Part shown: positions 58,811 through 64,000 of the stretch, piece after piece | How the letters are laid out: every line of letters begins with the position of its first letter | Position numbering within the stretch: position 1 is the stretch's first letter | From: Stenotrophomonas maltophilia | Lineage (GTDB): Bacteria; Pseudomonadota; Gammaproteobacteria; Xanthomonadales; Xanthomonadaceae | Assembly: GCF_002138415.1 (NCBI RefSeq) | Contig: NZ_CP015612.1 | Span: 3,388,001 to 3,452,000 of the forward strand | Direction of reading: 5' to 3' | DNA length: 64,000 nucleotides | Made by a program: the position numbers and the translations under genes | Notes under the pieces: model-generated | The model's input: the letters and a program-made list of their open reading frames with translations, nothing else | What the model was told of the DNA's origin: nothing | Databases searched by the model: none

Positions 58811-59353
58811 ATGAATCCTGCTCCGAACCTGATCCTGATCGGCCCGATGGGCGCCGGCAAAACCTGCATCGGCCGCCGCCTGGCCGAGCGCTTCACGCTG
58901 GACTTCGTCGATGTCGACCAGGCCATCGTCGATGCCGCCGGCGCCAGCATCCCGACCATCTTCGAGCACTCCGGCGAAGCCGGCTTCCGCAGCCATGAAC
59001 GCGAGGCGCTTGCGCGCGTACTGGAAGGCCGCGGCCAGCTGGTCTCCACCGGCGGCGGCGCGGTGTTGGATCCGGACAACCGTGCACTGATCGCCCAGCG
59101 TGGCTTCGTGGTCTACCTGCGGGTCAGCGTGGCCGCGCAGCTGGAACGCCTGGCCCGTGACAAGGGCCGGCCGCTGCTGCAGCGCCCGGACCGCGAGCAG
59201 GTGCTGCACGATCTGGCCGCACACCGCGACCCGCTGTACCGCGAACTGGCCGACCTCACCCTCGATACCGACCCGTATACCGCTGCCGACGCGACCGCCC
59301 ACCTGGTGGTCAAGCTGGCCACGCAATGGCAGCGCCAGGACCTGACCGCATGA
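58811..59353 (+). CDS. aroK: shikimate kinase
   Basis: A 180-residue kinase of the shikimate pathway. It has the Walker A loop GPMGAGKT (residues 11-18), [21 protein letters not shown] with shikimate-binding Asp, the GFRSHE Arg, and the STGGGAV loop. It phosphorylates shikimate on the route to chorismate. The stop overlaps the aroB start by four bases, the classic aroKB pair. Confidence 0.95.
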   Translation: MNPAPNLILIGPMGAGKTCIGRRLAERFTLDFVDVDQAIVDAAGASIPTIFEHSGEAGFRSHEREALARVLEGRGQLVSTGGGAVLDPDNRALIAQRGFVVYLRVSVAAQLERLARDKGRPLLQRPDREQVLHDLAAHRDPLYRELADLTLDTDPYTAADATAHLVVKLATQWQRQDLTA

Positions 59354-60462
59354 CTTCCCCCGCCCTGCTGCAGGTCGCCGTTGGCGGCGACCGCCCCTAC
59401 TCCATCACCATCGGCGCCGGTGCCCAGGCCGACGGCGCCGCGCTGGCCTCGCATGTGCGCGGCCGCCACGTGCTGCTGCTCAGCGACAGCGAAGTGGCCC
59501 CACGCTATCTGGACGCCGTGAAGCAGACGCTGTTGGCCGCACGCCCCGACCTGATCGTCGGCGAGCACGTGCTGGCCGCGGGCGAAGCCTCCAAGACCCT
59601 GGCCGAGTTCGGCCGTGCGATCGAGGCACTGGCCGCGCTCGGCGCCACCCGCGACGCCTGCGTGTTCGCCCTCGGCGGTGGCGTGGTCGGTGATCTCGCC
59701 GGTTTTGCCGCGGCCTGCTGGATGCGTGGCGTGGACTGCGTGCAGTTGCCGACCACCCTGCTGGCGATGGTCGATTCGTCGGTCGGTGGCAAGACAGCGG
59801 TCGACATTCCAGCCGGCAAGAACCTGGTCGGCGCGTTCCATCCGCCGCGCGCGGTCATCGCCGATACCCGCGTGCTGGCCACCCTGCCGCCGCGCGAGCT
59901 GCGCGCTGGCCTGGCCGAAGTGGTGAAGTACGGTGCGCTGGGCGACGCGGTGTTCTTCGAATGGCTGCAGCAGCACGCCGATGCGCTGCTGGCCGGCGAG
60001 GATGCAGTGCTGGCCGAAGCCATCGCGCGCAGCTGCCGGCACAAGGCCGCCATTGTCGAGCGCGATCCGTTCGAGAAGGGCGAGCGCGCCCTGCTCAACC
60101 TCGGCCATACCTTCGGCCATGCCATCGAGACCGAGCAGGGCTACTCGGCCCCGGGCCGCGATGCGCTGAACCACGGCGAAGCAGTGGCGGTGGGAATGGT
60201 GCTGGCGGCAACGCTGTCCACCGACCTGGGCCTGGCCGAGGATGCCGACCGTGCGCGCCTGCAGGCACTGCTGGAACGCCTCGGCCTGCCGGTGGCGATC
60301 CCGGCCGGGCTGGACCCGCAGGCCCTGCTCGGCCGTATGCGGTTGGACAAGAAGAACGTGGCCGGCCGCCTGCGCCTGGTGCTGTGGCGTGGCATGGGCC
60401 GCGCTGAAGTGGTGCCGGACGTGGATGAAGCGGCGGTGCTGAAGGTGCTGGGCGCGGGCTGA
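59350..60462 (+). CDS. aroB: 3-dehydroquinate synthase
   Basis: A 370-residue enzyme with NAD-binding [11 protein letters not shown], zinc and substrate motifs VVKYGALGD and [13 protein letters not shown], and the central [20 protein letters not shown]. It forms dehydroquinate from DAHP. The ATG at 59350 overlaps the aroK stop. Confidence 0.96.
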   Translation: MTSPALLQVAVGGDRPYSITIGAGAQADGAALASHVRGRHVLLLSDSEVAPRYLDAVKQTLLAARPDLIVGEHVLAAGEASKTLAEFGRAIEALAALGATRDACVFALGGGVVGDLAGFAAACWMRGVDCVQLPTTLLAMVDSSVGGKTAVDIPAGKNLVGAFHPPRAVIADTRVLATLPPRELRAGLAEVVKYGALGDAVFFEWLQQHADALLAGEDAVLAEAIARSCRHKAAIVERDPFEKGERALLNLGHTFGHAIETEQGYSAPGRDALNHGEAVAVGMVLAATLSTDLGLAEDADRARLQALLERLGLPVAIPAGLDPQALLGRMRLDKKNVAGRLRLVLWRGMGRAEVVPDVDEAAVLKVLGAG

Positions 60463-60476
60463 TCGTCTCCGCGTTC

Positions 60477-60540
60477 GCCGGGCATGGCCCGGCGCTACCG
60501 GGGAGGTTTCATGGGGCTGCCGGCCAGCGGCCGGCACTAC
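60477..60540. repeat. two GTAG-family palindromes after aroB
   Basis: A CGCCGGGC-ATG-GCCCGGCG hairpin followed by CTACC (60477-60499), and a gccggcc palindrome ending CTAC (60517-60540). They end the aroKB unit; the first may act as terminator. Confidence 0.7.
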
Positions 60541-60584
60541 CGCGTTGCGGCCGGGGTCACCCTGGCCCCGCTACAATCGGCGCC

Positions 60585-60824
60585 ATGCACGTCTACCTGC
60601 AACATCCCGACGCCGGTGCGCAGGCACCGCGCTTCCTGCGCCTGAGCCTGCAGCCGGATCTGTTCGGCGGCTGGGAACTGCTGCGCGAGAGCGGTCGCGT
60701 CGGCAGCCGTTCGCAGCTGCGGCGCGAGCTGTTCCTGCAGGCCGACGAAGCTCGCCATGCTTTCGAGAAGGCCCGCGATGCCGAACTGCATCGTGGCTTC
60801 CAGATCCTTTCGCACGGCGACTGA
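60585..60824 (+). CDS. small WGR-domain-like protein
   Basis: A 79-residue protein. [29 protein letters not shown] fits the WGR domain (here with WEL in place of WGR and the conserved GRVG), ended by a helical tail [16 protein letters not shown] domains occur alone in proteobacteria and in PARPs, where they bind nucleic acid; the bacterial role is unknown. A TACAAT -10-like box lies about 15 bases before the ATG. It is followed by hemE after 35 bases, so it may share its transcript. Confidence 0.75.
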   Translation: MHVYLQHPDAGAQAPRFLRLSLQPDLFGGWELLRESGRVGSRSQLRRELFLQADEARHAFEKARDAELHRGFQILSHGD

Positions 60825-60859
60825 CGCCGCTGCCAACTTTCGTCCAAGGAATGCCTATC

Positions 60860-61933
60860 GTGACCAGCCCTCTCCGCAATGATCGCCTGCTGCGCGCCCT
60901 GCGCCGCGAACCGGTGGACTGCACCCCCGTCTGGCTGATGCGCCAGGCCGGTCGCTATCTGCCGGAATACCGCGCGACCCGGGCCAAGGCCGGCAGTTTC
61001 CTGGCCATGGCCAAGACCCCGGAAATCGCCTGCGAGGTCACGCTGCAGCCGCTGCGCCGGTTCCCGCTCGACGCGGCCATCCTGTTCTCGGACATCCTCA
61101 CCATTCCCGATGCGATGGGCCTGGAGCTGTACTTCGTCGAAGGCGAAGGCCCGAAGTTCCGCCATCCCGTACGTGATGAGGCGGCCATCGCCAAACTGGC
61201 GGTGCCGGACATGGAACAGGACCTGGGCTATGTGATGGACGCGGTGCGCCTGATCCGCCGCGAGCTGGACGGCCAGGTACCGCTGATCGGCTTCTCCGGC
61301 AGCCCGTGGACGCTGGCCTGCTACATGGTGGAAGGCGGCGGCAGCAAGGATTTCGCGCGCATCAAGGCGATGGCACTGAACCACCCGCAGGCCCTGCACC
61401 GCCTGCTGGAGGTCACCACTGAAGCGGTGATTGCCTACCTCGGCGCGCAGCGCGCGGCCGGTGCGCAGGCGCTGCAGGTGTTCGACACCTGGGGTGGCGT
61501 GCTGTCGCCGGCCATGTACCGCGAGTTCTCGCTGCGTTACCTGCAGCGCATCGCCGAGGGCCTGGAGCGCGGCGAAGGCAGCGAGCGCACGCCGCTGATC
61601 CTGTTCGGAAAGGGCACGGGCCTGCATCTGGAAGCGCTGTCGCAGACCGGCGCCGATGCACTGGGCCTGGACTGGACGCTGGACCTGGACGAAGCGATGC
61701 GCCGCACCGGTGGCCGCGTCGCCCTGCAGGGCAACCTCGACCCGACCACGCTGTACGCCTCGCCGGATGCGATCGCCGCGGCCGCAGCACGCGTGCTCGA
61801 CACCTATGCCGCCGGCAACGGTGGTTCGCGCGAGGGCCATGTGTTCAATCTTGGCCACGGCATGTCGCCGGACATGGACCCGGCGCATGTGCAGGTGCTG
61901 GTCGACGCGGTGCACGCGCACAGCCAGCGCTGA
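60860..61933 (+). CDS. hemE: uroporphyrinogen decarboxylase
   Basis: A 357-residue haem-pathway enzyme that removes four carboxyl groups from uroporphyrinogen III. The signature [16 protein letters not shown] is near residue 25 and [21 protein letters not shown] is also conserved. The GTG at 60860 is preferred, since AAGGA lies nine bases upstream; the ATG at 60851 follows AAGGA with no spacing. Family alignment from memory also starts near [10 protein letters not shown]. Confidence 0.95.
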   Translation: MTSPLRNDRLLRALRREPVDCTPVWLMRQAGRYLPEYRATRAKAGSFLAMAKTPEIACEVTLQPLRRFPLDAAILFSDILTIPDAMGLELYFVEGEGPKFRHPVRDEAAIAKLAVPDMEQDLGYVMDAVRLIRRELDGQVPLIGFSGSPWTLACYMVEGGGSKDFARIKAMALNHPQALHRLLEVTTEAVIAYLGAQRAAGAQALQVFDTWGGVLSPAMYREFSLRYLQRIAEGLERGEGSERTPLILFGKGTGLHLEALSQTGADALGLDWTLDLDEAMRRTGGRVALQGNLDPTTLYASPDAIAAAAARVLDTYAAGNGGSREGHVFNLGHGMSPDMDPAHVQVLVDAVHAHSQR

Positions 61934-61952
61934 ACACTGCGCTTGGGGTTGC

Positions 61953-61972
61953 GGCGCGATGTTGATCGCGCC
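61953..61972 (+). terminator. hairpin after hemE
   Basis: A GGCGCGAT-GTTG-ATCGCGCC stem inside a longer CACTGCG...CGCAGTG dyad, in the 59-base gap before the MFS gene. No T tract follows, so its terminator activity is uncertain. Confidence 0.45.
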
Positions 61973-61992
61973 GTGACCCGCAGTGCGCGATC

Positions 61993-63435
61993 ATGGCCTC
62001 CCCCACGCTGCACCGGCCGCACCCCATGTCCACATCGCCATCGACCTACAACCGCCAGCGCCCCCTGCTGTGGCTGGTTTCGTTGGCGATCTTCATGCAG
62101 ATGCTGGACTCGACCATCGTCAACACGGCCTTGCCGGCGATGGCGGCCAGCCTGGGCGAAAGCCCGCTGCAGATGCAGTCGGTGGTGTTCAGCTATGCGC
62201 TGGCGGTGGCTACCTTCATCCCCGCCTCCGGCTGGATCGCCGACCGCTACGGCACCCGGCGCACCTTCCTGGTGGCGATCATCCTGTTCACCCTCGGCTC
62301 GCTGGCCTGCGCGCTCGCCCAGCACCTTCACCAACTGGTCGGTGCGCGCGTGCTGCAGGGCATCGGCGGTGCGATGCTGCTGCCGGTCGGTCGCCTGGCG
62401 GTGATGCGTTCGGTGCCGCGCGAGGATTTCCTGCGCGCGATGAGCTTCATTGCCATCCCCGCGCTGGTCGGCCCGTTGATCGGCCCGACGCTGGGCGGCT
62501 GGCTGGTCGAGATCGCGTCGTGGCACTGGGTGTTCCTGATCAACCTGCCGATCGGCGTGATCGGTTTCATCGCCGCGATGAAGATCATGCCCGACCACTA
62601 CGCCAGCCATCGCACCCGTTTCGACCTGCGTGGCTACATCATGCTGGCCTTCGCGATGGTGGTGCTGTCACTGGCGCTGGACGGCATCTCCGGGCTCGGT
62701 ACGCCACATGCGCTGGTGATGCTGATGACCGTGGCCGGCCTGGCTGCGCTGGTGGGCTACTGGCTGCACGCGGCCAACTCCACCGCTCCCTTGTTCTCGC
62801 TGGCCCTGTTCCGTGTGCCCAGCTACCGCATCGGCATCCTCGGCAACCTGTTCTCGCGTATCGGCAGCAGCGCCATGCCGATGCTGATCCCGCTGCTGCT
62901 GCAGGTCGGCCTGGGCCTGGGCCCGATGAACGCCGGCCTGATGATGGTACCGGTGGCGGCGGCCGGCATGGTGTCGAAGAAGCTGGCGGTGAAGCTGGTC
63001 GAGCGCTACGGCTACCGCCGCGTGCTGATGGTCAACACCGTGCTGGTGGGCCTGGCGATGGCCAGCTTCATCCTGATGACACCGGGCCAGCACCTTGCCT
63101 GGCGCCTGCTGCAGCTGGCGTTCTTCGGTGCGGTCAATTCGCTGCAGTTCACCGTGATGAACACCGTGACCCTGCGTGATCTGGACCGCGAATTCGCCAG
63201 TTCCGGCAACAGCCTGCTGTCGATGGTGATGATGCTCGCCGCCGGTTTCGGTGCCGCTGCAGCCGGCAGTCTGCTGGCCGCGTTCGGCAATCACCTGGAC
63301 AGCAACAGCGCCACCGCCGCGCTGCATGCCACGTTCCTGTGCGTGGGCGCGATCACCCTGACCTCGACGATGATCTTCTGGCAGCTGCCTGATACCAAGC
63401 CCGAACCGCGGCAGGTCGAGCACGTCGCGGAGTAA
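61993..63435 (+). CDS. DHA2-family MFS multidrug transporter (MdtD type)
   Basis: A 480-residue transporter with 14 predicted membrane segments. MQMLDSTIVNTALPAMA (first segment) and the loop WIADRYGTRRTFL (motif A) followed by GARVLQGIGGAMLLPVGRL (motif B/C) are typical of the EmrB/QacA DHA2 group. It resembles E. coli MdtD. Substrates are probably lipophilic drugs, but this is not certain. An alternative ATG at 62026 starts closer to the first segment. A large palindromic element begins directly after the stop. Confidence 0.88.
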   Translation: MASPTLHRPHPMSTSPSTYNRQRPLLWLVSLAIFMQMLDSTIVNTALPAMAASLGESPLQMQSVVFSYALAVATFIPASGWIADRYGTRRTFLVAIILFTLGSLACALAQHLHQLVGARVLQGIGGAMLLPVGRLAVMRSVPREDFLRAMSFIAIPALVGPLIGPTLGGWLVEIASWHWVFLINLPIGVIGFIAAMKIMPDHYASHRTRFDLRGYIMLAFAMVVLSLALDGISGLGTPHALVMLMTVAGLAALVGYWLHAANSTAPLFSLALFRVPSYRIGILGNLFSRIGSSAMPMLIPLLLQVGLGLGPMNAGLMMVPVAAAGMVSKKLAVKLVERYGYRRVLMVNTVLVGLAMASFILMTPGQHLAWRLLQLAFFGAVNSLQFTVMNTVTLRDLDREFASSGNSLLSMVMMLAAGFGAAAAGSLLAAFGNHLDSNSATAALHATFLCVGAITLTSTMIFWQLPDTKPEPRQVEHVAE

Positions 63436-63437
63436 GG

Positions 63438-63640
63438 GGGTTCGGCAGGGCTGCGCCCTGCACCTGCAGAGGCTTCAAGCCAGGGCAACAGCAACAGCTG
63501 GCATTCCGTGGGGTGGCGGGGCGGTGTCGGAGTGCGGGGACGCCGCAAGTACGTCCTTGTAGGCTTGGCAGCCGCATCCATGCGGCTGACACCCCGCACT
63601 CCGACACCGCCCCACCTCTGACAGATTTCCGCAATCGGGT
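63438..63640 (+). repeat. large mosaic palindromic element, copy C1
   Basis: This begins two bases after the MFS stop. Modules are the GCAGGGC/GCCCTGC hairpin, a short GCAACAGC tract, ATTCCGTGGGGTGGCGGGG, and the long palindrome. The outer arms 63518-63539 and 63592-63613 pair perfectly over 22 bases (type I, core GGTGTCGGAG). The inner stem 63569-63577 pairs with 63580-63588. The tail is CTGACAGATTTCCGCAATC. I see no gene. Confidence 0.8.
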
Positions 63641-63642
63641 AA

Positions 63643-63723
63643 ATCCACGCCATGCGTGGATGAATCTCATCGAAATCGAATATTTCGAATTGAAATCGAA
63701 ACGCATCCACGCATGGCGTGGAT
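63643..63723. repeat. 20-bp inverted repeat around an AT-rich core
   Basis: The sequence 63643-63662 is the exact reverse complement of 63704-63723 (each itself a palindrome with CATGCG/CGCATG). They enclose about 40 AT-rich bases with repeated GAAATCGAA and TTTCGAATTG. It is the join between elements C1 and C2. Confidence 0.8.
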
Positions 63724-63734
63724 CTACCGCAGAT

Positions 63735-63949
63735 CGCAGGATTCTGTCGAAGGCGGGGTGGGTCCGGTTGCGGGAGTGTCCGCGGCATGGATGCCGCGGC
63801 CAAGCCCCCATGGACGGGTTTACGGCGTCTCCCGCAACCGGATCCACCCCGCCATCCCACAGGAAGCCAGCTTTTGCTTCGGCTGTTGCTTCAGCTGTTG
63901 CCGTTGCGTGTAGCGGGTGCAGGGCCGCAGGCCCTGCCGAACACTCTAC
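63735..63949 (-). repeat. large mosaic palindromic element, copy C2
   Basis: Inverted relative to C1. The outer arms 63752-63776 and 63829-63853 pair at 24 of 25 positions, the exception being a G-T wobble (type II, core GGGTCCGG). The inner stem 63780-63788 pairs with 63791-63799. The GCAAC-rich tract and GCAGGGC hairpin follow toward 63945, and its GTAG head supplies the stop codon of the gene at the right edge. Confidence 0.8.
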
Positions 63950-63999
63950 CGTCCTATGATCCTGGCAATCGCTTCCACCAGCAGCTCACCGGTCACCGG
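63946..63999 (-). CDS. C-terminal end of a minus-strand gene (partial), possibly a receiver domain
   Basis: Seventeen codons are visible before a TAG stop: PVTGELLVEAIARIIGR. The pattern fits the last helix after the conserved Lys-Pro of a response-regulator receiver domain, as in hybrid kinases. This is a guess from very little sequence. The stop codon is formed by the GTAG head of element C2. Confidence 0.4.
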   Translation of the reverse strand, partial: PVTGELLVEAIARIIGR

Positions 64000-64000
64000 C

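Noticed and set aside
60545..60851. N-terminal extension of hemE by 100 or more codons
   Set aside because: It overlaps the WGR gene and the repeats; the family begins near the GTG at 60860.

Overview
This 64 kb window is high-GC gammaproteobacterial chromosome, most likely a member of the Stenotrophomonas maltophilia complex (Xanthomonadaceae). The basis is the GC-rich codon use, a gene content typical of Xanthomonadaceae (an ACE-like M2 peptidase, a free-standing gcvP behind a glycine riboswitch, a prpB-prpC-acnD-prpF-prpD cluster), and above all many short palindromes headed by GTAG in almost every intergenic gap, as described for S. maltophilia (SMAG elements). The species call is inference. 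I saw no tRNA, rRNA, CRISPR array, prophage or origin.

Layout. 1-1.7 kb: a DUF819 membrane protein cut by the left edge and a VOC protein. 1.7-8.1 kb: a two-component system divergent from an ArnT-like glycosyltransferase, a PAP2 phosphatase and an EptA-type phosphoethanolamine transferase, which reads as an envelope/lipid A modification locus. 8.1-10.1 kb: a non-coding island made of two large palindromic elements in opposite orientation with a frameshifted IS4-family insertion sequence between them. 10.1-15 kb: M2 peptidase, a small unknown protein, a siderophore-interacting flavoprotein, a Bcr/CflA efflux pump. 15.1-18.2 kb: tandem glycine riboswitch and gcvP. 18.3-25.5 kb: a PhnB-like VOC protein, an amino acid permease, a PAS-AraC regulator divergent from a large catalase, a histone-H1-like protein, a hydrolase, and small envelope proteins. 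25.5-30.2 kb: chemoreceptor, L,D-transpeptidase, M23 peptidase. 30.3-34.1 kb: hflK-hflC-DUF2065-purA. 34.2-38.3 kb: quinone oxidoreductase, CheY-like regulator, cbpA, a peroxiredoxin and a ferritin-like protein. 38.3-45.7 kb: an alpha-2-macroglobulin gene and pbpC. 45.9-56 kb: the methylcitrate (propionate) cluster with its sigma-54 activator PrpR and a ParDE toxin-antitoxin pair lodged inside the operon. 56-64 kb: DoxX, a NIF3-like protein, pdxH, glycerate kinase, dodecin, aroK-aroB, a WGR protein, hemE, an MFS pump, and a second pair of large palindromic elements running to the right edge.

Functional themes. The 2-8 kb genes probably sense and remodel the outer membrane. The prp cluster oxidises propionyl-CoA through the 2-methylcitrate cycle and carries a clean -24/-12 promoter plus a TTTCA-rich upstream site. 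KatE, the H1-like protein, the peroxiredoxin and the ferritin-like protein form two oxidative-stress neighbourhoods. The least explained sequence is the family of four large mosaic palindromes (8.1, 9.8, 63.5 and 63.8 kb). Their arms occur in two different sequences but stay self-complementary in every copy, and they are arranged as two inverted pairs. I regard this family as the best candidate for an undescribed element.
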